From assembly GCA_017990305.1 (NCBI GenBank), contig JAGNOB010000055.1, positions 1 through 8,257 of the forward strand: 8,257 nucleotides of DNA. Reading direction: 5' to 3'. This document shows, piece after piece, positions 1-5,878 of this stretch. The notes beneath the pieces were generated by a model, which did no database searches, was not told the origin of the DNA, and was given only the letters and a program-made list of their open reading frames with translations. Position 1 is the stretch's first letter. Every line of letters starts with the position of its first letter. The position numbers and the translations under genes were made by a program. The stretch is from Leucobacter sp. GTDB lineage: Bacteria > Actinomycetota > Actinomycetes > Actinomycetales > Microbacteriaceae.

Positions 1-1226
1 CCCGCCCAGAGCGATTGGCAGTTTGCGACTACGTCGAGCTCCGCGAAGCGCGGCACATCGACGGGGTCGACGACCTGCAGACGGGCGATGTGGTTGCGAA
101 CACCCGCCCGGTCGGCAGCGGGCACCGCGGCCACCGCGTCGAGCGCGTACTTCGCCGCCCGGTCGCCGATCGCGTGGAAGTGTGCGTTGAAGCCGCGCGC
201 GTTGAGCTTCGGCACGAGCGAGATGAGGTCTTCGGCTGAGAAGTAGGCAAGCCCGCGCTCTTCCTCGCCGCCACCGCACTCGCAGACGTAGGGATCGTTC
301 ATGGCGGCGGTGAGGTTCTCGGCAACCCCATCGACCATGATCTTCGCGGTGTCCGTGCGGAACCCAAGCTTCGCCGCCGCAGCCCGACGCCGTTCAAAGT
401 CAGCGACGACTGCGTCGGCGTCGATCGGTGAGCCTGGATCACCGAGGTCGCGGGTCACCCACAGGGCGCCAGATACATCGGCCTCGAGCGTGCCCGCCGA
501 CACCTCGGCAGTGTAGGCCTCAGTCGTATCGGGGTACCCCGCGTAGGCGCCAAGGATCGCTTCCTGCCACGCCGTTACTCCGTAGCCGAGCAGTATGTCG
601 GTCGCGCGCAGCAGGCCAGTGCGGCACTCGGCCATTGTCGTCGGCGGCAGCACGTGCGCAAATAGCTCTTGCGCGCCCTCGTGGATCGTGCCGCTCGGTG
701 TACCGTCGGCGTGCCGCTCGAAACGTCCGTCCGCAGGGTCCGGGGTCGACGCGTCAATCCCGGCGAGTTCGAAGGCGAGGGAGTTCGCCCAGGCCCCGTG
801 GTGGTCAGCGTTGATGAGGAACACCGGATGGCTCGGCGCGGCCTCGTCGAGCGCCTCACGCGTGGGGGTTCCGCCCGCGAAATGGGCCATACTCCAGCCA
901 CCGCCAACAATCCACTGTCCGGTGTGCTCGGCGGCGTAGTCGGCGATCCGCGCAAGCGTCGCCTCGCCGCTGTCGCAGTCGCTGAGTTCGAGCCTTCCGA
1001 GTTCTACCCCACCGAAGACCGCGTGGATGTGAGCATCAGCGAAGCTGCCGGTGAGGAGCCCGCCGCGTGCGTCAATCGTTTCAGCCTCTGCAGCTTCTGG
1101 CAGTGCCGCAATCTCGGCGCTCGCTCCGATTGCAGCAATGCGGCCGTCGCGAATGAGTACCCCGCGGTCGCCGACAGGGGCGCCTCCGAGGAACGCTGTG
1201 GCGTGGGTGATAAGCAGGTCAGTCAT
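1..1226 (-). CDS. Amidohydrolase family 3 (YtcJ-like) metal-dependent hydrolase, C-terminus cut by window edge
   Basis: This is the N-terminal 408 residues of a metal-dependent amidohydrolase; the reading frame is still open at position 1. The start is the ATG at 1226. It is preceded 6 nt upstream by GGAG (1233-1236) and overlaps the permease stop by 8 bp (ATGACTGA), so translation is probably coupled. Visible family marks are the N-terminal strand-rich segment with RDGRIAAIG (residues 26-34), the first metal motif DAHIH (H66, H68), MVDGVAENLTAAMNDPY in the middle, and HFHAIGDRAA (H349, H351). The last metal-binding Asp of the superfamily would lie beyond the edge. Family members are usually about 520-560 residues, so roughly a quarter is missing. 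The Amidohydro_3 family includes N-substituted formamide deformylases and many uncharacterised cytoplasmic hydrolases of amide or imide bonds. The substrate cannot be read from the sequence; the neighbouring permease suggests an imported compound. Confidence 0.9.
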   Translation of the reverse strand, partial: MTDLLITHATAFLGGAPVGDRGVLIRDGRIAAIGASAEIAALPEAAEAETIDARGGLLTGSFADAHIHAVFGGVELGRLELSDCDSGEATLARIADYAAEHTGQWIVGGGWSMAHFAGGTPTREALDEAAPSHPVFLINADHHGAWANSLAFELAGIDASTPDPADGRFERHADGTPSGTIHEGAQELFAHVLPPTTMAECRTGLLRATDILLGYGVTAWQEAILGAYAGYPDTTEAYTAEVSAGTLEADVSGALWVTRDLGDPGSPIDADAVVADFERRRAAAAKLGFRTDTAKIMVDGVAENLTAAMNDPYVCECGGGEEERGLAYFSAEDLISLVPKLNARGFNAHFHAIGDRAAKYALDAVAAVPAADRAGVRNHIARLQVVDPVDVPRFAELDVVANCQSLWA

Positions 1227-2562
1227 TGTCAGCTCCGATCGATGAGCGGGTTGTGGGTTCTGCAGCCGCGGCTGCGGCAAGCGCGTCCTCGGCCGCGCTG
1301 CGGTCACTGTGGCGGGCTGCGAACACTGACGCGTAGACGATGAGCGCACCCGTTACTGCGGCGAGCAGTGTCATCACGACTGCGAGCGGACCGGTGCCGA
1401 ACCGCGAAAGCAGCTGCGATGCGACAAGCGGCCCGAGGGCAACGCCAACGATGTAGATGCCGTTCACGAGAACGCTCACGCCGCCGTCGCGTGAGAGCGA
1501 CGCCGCGAGACCAAAGATGAGCGGGAGCATCGCGCCGAACGCGAAGCCCCACACGGCACTCGCTGTCGCGTACATCGCCGGGTTCTCGAGCAGCATCAGA
1601 CCGAGTTTGGCTGTGGCGCTCAGCGCGAGCAGGCCGACGAGTGCGGGTGACCGGCCAAACCAGCGGTGCAGGAAGGGGGCGATGAGCGCCCCGCCGAGGC
1701 CGCAGAACACGGAGAGGGCGAAGATCATTGAGACGTAGTTGTCGCCGACGGCCATCGAGCTCTCACCGACGATCACGCTAACGACGCCGTAGATGCCGTC
1801 GTCGGTGATCGACCAGACGCCGAAGCCGATCGCGAGGAGCCAACCGACGAGCCTCGTACGCTTGTCGGCGTCGCTCGGAGTGTGCCCCGCGCCGCTCGCC
1901 GAGCGTGCTTCGCGCACCCGCGCAGGGGCGGGCGGTGCGGCGTCGCCTGCGGAGGCGGCGGAGGCGGCCGTACCGACGACCGAGACGACGGCGGTTTCCT
2001 CTGGCACCTTCGGCAGCCACTTGGAGCCGATGAAGCCGAGAACGCCGGGGATCGCAAGGATAAGGAAGAGTTCACTTGTTCCGCCGCCGATGAGCGGAAT
2101 CATGAGGAAGGCGACGGTGACAACGAGGCGATTCACAGTCATCACAATCGTGGTTGCCCGGTCGGGATCTGGCGTCGCTGACACCGCTGACGTCGCAGCA
2201 GAGATCACCAGGCCAGAGCCGACTCCGCCGACGATGAGCGCGGTCATGGTGACGCCAGCTGCCGGCCAGATCGCACCGGCAAGAAACGCGGTCATCATGA
2301 TGACAAGGCCGACGCGCGCGATGAGCGTGCGGTTGCCGCGCTGCACCGCCCGCCGTGAGCCAAGCACCGCTGCAGCATTTGCGAGTGTCATGCCCGTCGC
2401 GACGGCGCCGGCGACGGTGACGTCGACACCGATCTCGTAGACGAGTTTCTCGACGATTGAAGGGACAAGGTTGGCGGGCAGCAGCGCGAACACCCAGGTG
2501 GTGATCAGCGCGACCATCGTTGGTGCGCCCGCGCGGGCAACACCAGAATGCGAACTCGTCAT
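1219..2562 (-). CDS. Major facilitator superfamily permease
   Basis: A 447-residue polytopic inner-membrane protein with the layout of a 12-helix MFS transporter. Hydrophobic segments lie near residues 16-37, 49-67, 83-101, 104-128, 140-160, 165-180, 238-263, 275-297, 307-325, 330-352, 362-384 and 392-415. The two six-helix halves are joined by an Ala/Pro/Ser-rich hydrophilic loop (about 186-236). The C-terminal tail is Ala-rich (about 423-434). The loop after the second helix carries basic residues (GSRRAVQRGNR, 68-78), as is usual for the cytoplasmic MFS signature region. The start at 2562 has an A/G-rich stretch (AGAAAG) just upstream and no better alternative. It lies 37 bp after the TetR gene and its stop overlaps the amidohydrolase start, so all three genes are probably one transcript. 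Either import of the hydrolase's substrate or drug-type efflux under TetR control fits; the hydrolase favours import. The substrate is unknown. Confidence 0.88.
   Translation of the reverse strand: MTSSHSGVARAGAPTMVALITTWVFALLPANLVPSIVEKLVYEIGVDVTVAGAVATGMTLANAAAVLGSRRAVQRGNRTLIARVGLVIMMTAFLAGAIWPAAGVTMTALIVGGVGSGLVISAATSAVSATPDPDRATTIVMTVNRLVVTVAFLMIPLIGGGTSELFLILAIPGVLGFIGSKWLPKVPEETAVVSVVGTAASAASAGDAAPPAPARVREARSASGAGHTPSDADKRTRLVGWLLAIGFGVWSITDDGIYGVVSVIVGESSMAVGDNYVSMIFALSVFCGLGGALIAPFLHRWFGRSPALVGLLALSATAKLGLMLLENPAMYATASAVWGFAFGAMLPLIFGLAASLSRDGGVSVLVNGIYIVGVALGPLVASQLLSRFGTGPLAVVMTLLAAVTGALIVYASVFAARHSDRSAAEDALAAAAAAEPTTRSSIGADND
1233..1236 (-). promoter_or_regulatory. Ribosome binding site of the amidohydrolase gene
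   Basis: GGAG on the minus strand, 6 nt before the ATG at 1226. It lies inside the last codons of the permease gene. It supports this ATG as the true start and supports translational coupling. Confidence 0.7.
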
Positions 2563-2599
2563 TGCGTTCTTTCTGTTCGGGAAGGGGCCTGAAAGGGGC

Positions 2600-3208
2600 T
2601 CAGCCGCCTGCTGGCGTTTCGCGCAGCAGTCCGGTCAGGATGTCGTCGAGGGTCCGACCGAGGTGGACTCTACGGTCGGCGTCCTCTGGCAGCGTCGTAA
2701 GGGCTGCGGCGAGGCGCGGGTACTCCCCCGGGTCGGCGTCTGCTGCCTGGAACGGGGGTGAGATGAGGTCGAACGCGGCTCCGAGGACGATGCCGTCGAT
2801 CGCTCCGATGATCGAGAGCAGCCTGTCGTCGGAGACGCCGATGCCGTGCAGGGTGTCGGCGAGTTCCTCATAGAACCATGTGAGCTCTTCGTCGCGGAGC
2901 GGCTCGGTGACGAGCAGCGGCACGAGCGCTGGGATCCCGGAGGCGAACTCCCAGTAGGAGTGCACGATTCGAGAGAGGCGGTCCCTCCCCGCTGAGTCGC
3001 CGAGCCCCGACCGAAGGTCGGCGATCCAGTCCCTGCGTAGTAGGTGTACGAGCGCGGCCTTTGACGGCACGTGGTGATAGATGGAGGAGACGCGCACGTC
3101 AAGTTCCCGAGCGAGCTGGGCGAGGGTGAAGTCGCCGTCGATCGCGAGGCGTCGAACGGCCTCGAGGATCCGTTTCTCGCTGAGGATAGGTGTGAGCGGT
3201 CGCGCCAT
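2600..3208 (-). CDS. TetR-family transcriptional regulator
   Basis: A 202-residue one-component regulator. The N-terminal DNA-binding domain spans about residues 8-58, with the helix-turn-helix around TLAQLARELDVRVSSIYHHV (28-47) followed by the PSKAALVHLL segment typical of TetR. The rest (about 70-190) is a helical ligand-binding and dimerisation domain without a recognisable ligand signature. The start at 3208 gives a full-length N-terminus (MARPLTPILSEKRILEAVRRLA); there is only a weak GGA upstream. It is the first gene of a likely operon with the MFS permease and the amidohydrolase, and probably represses it, and itself, through the AACCGA half-sites upstream. The inducer is probably the transported compound. 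Family membership is clear; the regulated targets are inferred from position. Confidence 0.92.
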   Translation of the reverse strand: MARPLTPILSEKRILEAVRRLAIDGDFTLAQLARELDVRVSSIYHHVPSKAALVHLLRRDWIADLRSGLGDSAGRDRLSRIVHSYWEFASGIPALVPLLVTEPLRDEELTWFYEELADTLHGIGVSDDRLLSIIGAIDGIVLGAAFDLISPPFQAADADPGEYPRLAAALTTLPEDADRRVHLGRTLDDILTGLLRETPAGG

Positions 3209-3223
3209 TGCGGTCCAATCTGA

Positions 3224-3284
3224 TCGGTTGGCCCACTGTAACCGAGCGACGACATCGAGCGCAAACCGAATGCCGTTCGGTTAC
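3224..3284. promoter_or_regulatory. Cluster of TetR-type operator half-sites
   Basis: Four exact copies of the hexamer AACCGA/TCGGTT occur within 61 bp upstream of the TetR gene: TCGGTT at 3224-3229, AACCGA at 3240-3245, AACCGA at 3265-3270 counted with a one-base shift (AACCGAA, 3264-3270), and TCGGTT at 3277-3282. The outer pair GTAACCGA (3238-3245) and TCGGTTAC (3277-3284) is also a perfect 8-bp inverted repeat. A fifth near match, CCGGTTAC, ends at 3311. Such palindromic repeats next to a TetR gene normally mark the operator. Assignment to this TetR protein is inference. Confidence 0.6.
3264..3282. promoter_or_regulatory. Perfect 7-5-7 palindrome, probable TetR operator core
   Basis: AACCGAA, spacer TGCCG, TTCGGTT: a perfect 19-bp interrupted palindrome in the size range of TetR-family operators. 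On the minus strand it lies just upstream of a weak promoter-like pair (TTGCGC, then TACAGT 18 bp later, at 3234-3239). Binding here would interfere with transcription of the TetR-permease-hydrolase operon. The promoter pair itself is only a weak match. Confidence 0.6.
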
Positions 3285-3313
3285 TTGTCACGGCGCGCCT
3301 CGCCCGGTTACTC

Positions 3314-3373
3314 CGCTACGCGGTCGGCCTCCGCCCGTGGATGCGCTACGCGGCAGGCTTCCGCCCGTGGATG
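3314..3373. repeat. 30-bp tandem duplication covering the end and stop codon of the IclR gene
   Basis: Two adjacent 30-bp units, 3314-3343 and 3344-3373, agree at 27 of 30 positions. Read on the minus strand, the unit encodes RIHGRKPAA followed by TAG, then again RIHGRRPTA followed by TAG in the same frame. The duplication therefore copied the last nine codons and the stop codon, leaving the protein end unchanged and a spare tail plus second stop in the 3' region (second TAG at 3316-3318). Confidence 0.9.
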
Positions 3374-4128
3374 CGCTGAGAGAGCGCCGCCGCAGCCTGC
3401 CGCACCTCGGCGGCGAGCGCGGCGTACGCCTCGGGTGCAACTGCTGCATCACGGAACGTCACCGCGATCGACGCGACCGGCCAGCCACGGTGGTCGAGCA
3501 CTGGCGCGGCAACCGAAGAGAGGCCCTCCGTCACCGATCCTCGTTCGAGCGCGAACCCGCGGGTCACCGTGTCGTCGAGCACCGTACGCAGCTTCGAATA
3601 CCTGTCAATCCCGTTCGGCTCGCTCAGGCGGTGCGCGAAGGCCTGCACGTTCGGGTAGAGGGCGCGTACCTGCGCGCGCGGTAGCGCGGCGAGAATGGCG
3701 CGGCCACTCGCCGTCACGTGCATTGGGAGTCGCACGTCGACGTCGGTCACAAGCGGTGGAGAGCCGGGCGCACGTTCCTCGATCACGTACAGCACGTCGC
3801 TGCCGTTCGGCACCGCGAGGTGGCCGCTCTGCCCGAGCCGATCGACGAGGCTTGCGAGTAGCGGCCTCCCGAGGCGCGCGAGCGGCTCCTGTCGCTCGTA
3901 CGCCGAGCTGAGCTCAACGGCGGCGATGCCCAGCCCGTAACGCTTTTCCTCTGGCAGGTGCATCACAAAGCCGTGGGCCTGCAACGTCGCGAGCAGCTGG
4001 TACACCGTCGATCGAGGGAGCTCGAGTTGCGTCGCGATGATGCTGGCTGGCACAGGCCCCCGCGACCGGGCGAGCAGGCTGAGGATGCGCAGCGTCTGGT
4101 CGGCGGCTGGGGCTTTCGACTCGCTCAT
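3346..4128 (-). CDS. IclR-family transcriptional regulator, likely regulator of histidine utilisation (HutR-like)
   Basis: A 260-residue IclR-family protein. The winged helix-turn-helix domain occupies about residues 8-68 (DQTLRILSLLARS, then LELPRSTVYQLLATLQAHGFV as recognition region, then the wing with YGLG). The effector-binding domain follows at about 78-250, with the usual LVDRLGQSGHLAV and HVTASGRAILAAL segments and a conserved-looking RGFALERGSVTEGLSSVAAPV. Length is normal. The start at 4128 has no Shine-Dalgarno but has TAAGCT 6 nt upstream, suggesting leaderless initiation. The gene follows hutH by 34 bp on the same strand. I recall that an IclR-type protein, HutR, activates the hut genes in Corynebacterium resistens. 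The palindrome between hutH and hutG resembles its motif, so a HutR role is the best guess. It could instead regulate the TetR-permease-hydrolase operon downstream. Its 3' end carries a tandem duplication including the stop codon. Confidence 0.9.
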   Translation of the reverse strand: MSESKAPAADQTLRILSLLARSRGPVPASIIATQLELPRSTVYQLLATLQAHGFVMHLPEEKRYGLGIAAVELSSAYERQEPLARLGRPLLASLVDRLGQSGHLAVPNGSDVLYVIEERAPGSPPLVTDVDVRLPMHVTASGRAILAALPRAQVRALYPNVQAFAHRLSEPNGIDRYSKLRTVLDDTVTRGFALERGSVTEGLSSVAAPVLDHRGWPVASIAVTFRDAAVAPEAYAALAAEVRQAAAALSQRIHGRKPAA

Positions 4129-4131
4129 GTC

Positions 4132-4146
4132 GGCAGCTTAGCTGCC
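4132..4146. promoter_or_regulatory. 15-bp perfect palindrome over the IclR gene promoter
   Basis: GGCAGCT, one central T, AGCTGCC: perfect 7-bp arms ending 3 nt before the IclR ATG. On the minus strand it contains the whole candidate -10 hexamer TAAGCT. IclR-type regulators commonly repress their own gene from short palindromes, so this is a candidate autoregulatory operator. It does not match the palindrome in the hutH-hutG region, so a different regulator, or chance, remains possible. Confidence 0.45.
4135..4140 (-). promoter_or_regulatory. Candidate leaderless -10 element of the IclR gene
   Basis: TAAGCT fits the actinobacterial TAnnnT pattern and ends 6 nt before the ATG at 4128, which would put transcription start at the ATG itself. 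No Shine-Dalgarno is present. No convincing -35 is seen. It lies wholly inside the 15-bp palindrome. Confidence 0.4.
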
Positions 4147-4162
4147 TGCCGGGGCCACAGCA

Positions 4163-5755
4163 TCAGGAGAGGCTGGCGCCGAGGCCTTCCTCCGCGGCGG
4201 CAAGCACCTGCCCGCTGACGACGAAGCCGTGTGCGGCGTCGATCGTCGGGGAGAGGAACGTGTCGGTCTCGGGCGCGGGGATCTCGGTGCGGAACAGCGC
4301 GTGCACCGCCGCGGTGGCTGGCCCGGGCGCCCCTGCGCCGTCGGCCGCCCGAAAATCGAGCGCTCTGGTCGAGGTCAGTAGCTCGATGGAGAGCACCCGC
4401 GAGAGCCCGTCGATCGCACGCCGCAGCTTGAGCGCAGCCGCCCAGCCCATCGACACGTGATCCTCCTGCATCGCAGACGACGGAATCGAGTCAACCGACG
4501 CCGGAGCTGCGAGACGCTTGAGTTCTGACACGATTCCAGCGGCCGTGTATTGCGCGATCATCAGCCCGGAGTCGAGACCGGCGTCGGCTGCGAGGAACGG
4601 CGGCAACCCGTGATTGCGTGCGACGTCGAGGAAGCGGTCCGTGCGTCGCTCGGAGATCGACGCGAGGTCTGCAACCGCGATTGCGAGGAAGTCGAGCACA
4701 TACCCGATGGGGGCGCCGTGGAAGTTGCCGTTGGACTCGACGCGACCGTCTGGCAGCACGACAGGGTTGTCGATCGCAGCGCTGAGCTCTACCGCAGCAA
4801 CTCGCTCGGCGTGCGCCGCGGTGTCGCGGGCTGCACCGTGGACTTGGGGCGCGCAGCGCAGCGAGTATGCGTCTTGCACCCGACTGAACTCGCCGTCTCG
4901 TGGCCGCTGCACAAGCTGCGAATCCGCAAGCACCGCCGCCATGTTTGCCGCAGACACGCCCTGGCCAACGTGTGGGCGGAGTGCGTGCAGCTCTGCCTGG
5001 AAGACCGCGTCAGTGCCTGTCAGGGCTTCGACGCTCGCGGCTGCTGCGAGATCGGCGACCGTAAACAGCCGCTCGAGGTCGGTGAGTGCGAGGCAGAGCA
5101 TCCCGAGCATCCCGTCGGTCCCGTTAATGAGCGCGAGCCCTTCTTTCTCGGCCAGGACGATTGGCTCAATGCCCGCTGCGGCGAGCGCGCCGGCCGCGTC
5201 GACGGGCGCGGCGTGCGGATCCGCGCTGACGCGCACGTTGCCCTCCCCCATCAGTGTGAGCGCGCAGTGCGCGAGCGGACTGAGGTCGCCGGAGCAGCCG
5301 AGCGAGCCGTACTCGTGCACGACGGGCGTGATGCCGGCGTTGAGGATCGCGGCGTAGGTTTCTGCGACGACGGGCCTGACGCCGGTGCGCCCTGTGGTCA
5401 GGGTCTGGAGGCGCAGCAGCATGAGCGCGCGCACAACCTCGCGGTCGACCTCTGTGCCGGTGCCGGCTGCGTGGGAGCGGATGAGGCTGCGCTGGAGTTG
5501 CTGCCGCTTTTCGACGGGGATCTGTACCTTCGCGAGCGCGCCAAAGCCGGTGGAGACGCCGTAGTGGGGTCGGCTATCGCTTGCGAGCTCGTCGATGACG
5601 GCGCGGCTTGCGGCGACTCGTTCGAGGGCTGCGGCACTGATGACGATGCGGGCGTTGTCGCGCGCAACGGCGACGACATCGGCGCGGCTGAGCGGTGCAT
5701 CGCCCAGCGAGACGGTCTCGGCGATGGTCTGCGCGGCGGTGTGGTTGGTGGTCAT
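4163..5755 (-). CDS. hutH: Histidine ammonia-lyase (histidase)
   Basis: A 530-residue cytoplasmic enzyme that removes ammonia from L-histidine to give urocanate, the first step of histidine breakdown (EC 4.3.1.3). Family residues are all visible: YGVSTGFG (Y65), SHAAGTG (H95), the MIO-forming loop in YGSLGCSGDLSPLAH (C154-S155-G156), LINGT (N211), QDAYSLRCAPQVHG (Q293, Y297, R299), NGNFHG (N342, F345 region) and QEDHVSM (E430). The MIO tripeptide is Cys-Ser-Gly rather than the textbook Ala-Ser-Gly; the Ser that cyclises is kept. Length is slightly above the usual 500-515 residues. The ATG at 5755 is the first good start; no strong Shine-Dalgarno is seen. It is divergent from hutG and followed by the IclR regulator. 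The presence of Y65, H95, Q293, E430 and hutG next door favours histidase over phenylalanine or tyrosine ammonia-lyase. Confidence 0.95.
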   Translation of the reverse strand: MTTNHTAAQTIAETVSLGDAPLSRADVVAVARDNARIVISAAALERVAASRAVIDELASDSRPHYGVSTGFGALAKVQIPVEKRQQLQRSLIRSHAAGTGTEVDREVVRALMLLRLQTLTTGRTGVRPVVAETYAAILNAGITPVVHEYGSLGCSGDLSPLAHCALTLMGEGNVRVSADPHAAPVDAAGALAAAGIEPIVLAEKEGLALINGTDGMLGMLCLALTDLERLFTVADLAAAASVEALTGTDAVFQAELHALRPHVGQGVSAANMAAVLADSQLVQRPRDGEFSRVQDAYSLRCAPQVHGAARDTAAHAERVAAVELSAAIDNPVVLPDGRVESNGNFHGAPIGYVLDFLAIAVADLASISERRTDRFLDVARNHGLPPFLAADAGLDSGLMIAQYTAAGIVSELKRLAAPASVDSIPSSAMQEDHVSMGWAAALKLRRAIDGLSRVLSIELLTSTRALDFRAADGAGAPGPATAAVHALFRTEIPAPETDTFLSPTIDAAHGFVVSGQVLAAAEEGLGASLS

Positions 5756-5808
5756 GCTTCGATCTCATCGCATCCGGGGGCCTTCCGGGGCCGCCATCCC
5801 GCCCGAGT

Positions 5809-5824
5809 GTCCGGGATACCGGAC
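5809..5824. promoter_or_regulatory. Central hut operator, HutR-like palindrome
   Basis: GTCCGG, GATA, CCGGAC: a perfect 6-4-6 palindrome. Its 14-bp core TCCGGGATACCGGA lines up with TCTGwwATwCCAGA, the motif I recall for the IclR-type activator HutR of Corynebacterium resistens. Positions 3 and 12 are changed symmetrically and ww is GG. Its centre (5816.5) is 61.5 bp from the hutH start and 62.5 bp from the hutG start. This suits an activator serving both promoters. The binding protein is inferred to be the IclR product encoded downstream of hutH. Confidence 0.65.
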
Positions 5825-5866
5825 GAGCCCGTGCGGGGCCGTCTGTCGCACCGCGCAGACCGTTGC

Positions 5867-5872
5867 TACCGT
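5867..5872 (+). promoter_or_regulatory. Candidate leaderless extended -10 element of hutG
   Basis: TACCGT (TAnnnT) preceded by TGC (extended -10 TGn) ends 6 nt before the hutG ATG at 5879, so transcription would begin at or next to the start codon. The only purine-rich bit before the ATG (AGG) is too close to act as a Shine-Dalgarno. The -35 region (about 5843-5849) matches poorly, as expected for an activator-dependent promoter. Confidence 0.5.
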
Positions 5873-5878
5873 GCAGGT

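Larger units (their letters stand above)
5756..5878. promoter_or_regulatory. Divergent hutH-hutG promoter region
   Basis: This 123-bp non-coding region separates the two divergent start codons. It contains one strong palindrome at its exact centre and a candidate leaderless -10 for hutG on the right. On the hutH side no convincing -10 is present; TGAGAT sits 6 nt before the hutH ATG but is only a partial match. The left part is rich in TCCGG (near 5773, 5784 and 5810). Confidence 0.7.

Noticed and set aside
669..1343. A 224-codon plus-strand frame over the amidohydrolase and the end of the permease.
   Set aside because: It is antisense to two genes with clear family motifs, has no recognisable domain and crosses the operon junction.
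2575..2600. Short AGGGGC repeats in the TetR-permease gap as a terminator or operator.
   Set aside because: They are direct repeats, not inverted, give no stable hairpin, and lie in a short gap consistent with an uninterrupted operon.
3081..3911. A 276-codon plus-strand frame over the TetR start, the operator region and the IclR gene.
   Set aside because: Arg/Ser/Pro-rich shadow composition, no motifs, and it would overwrite the regulatory region and two well-supported regulators.
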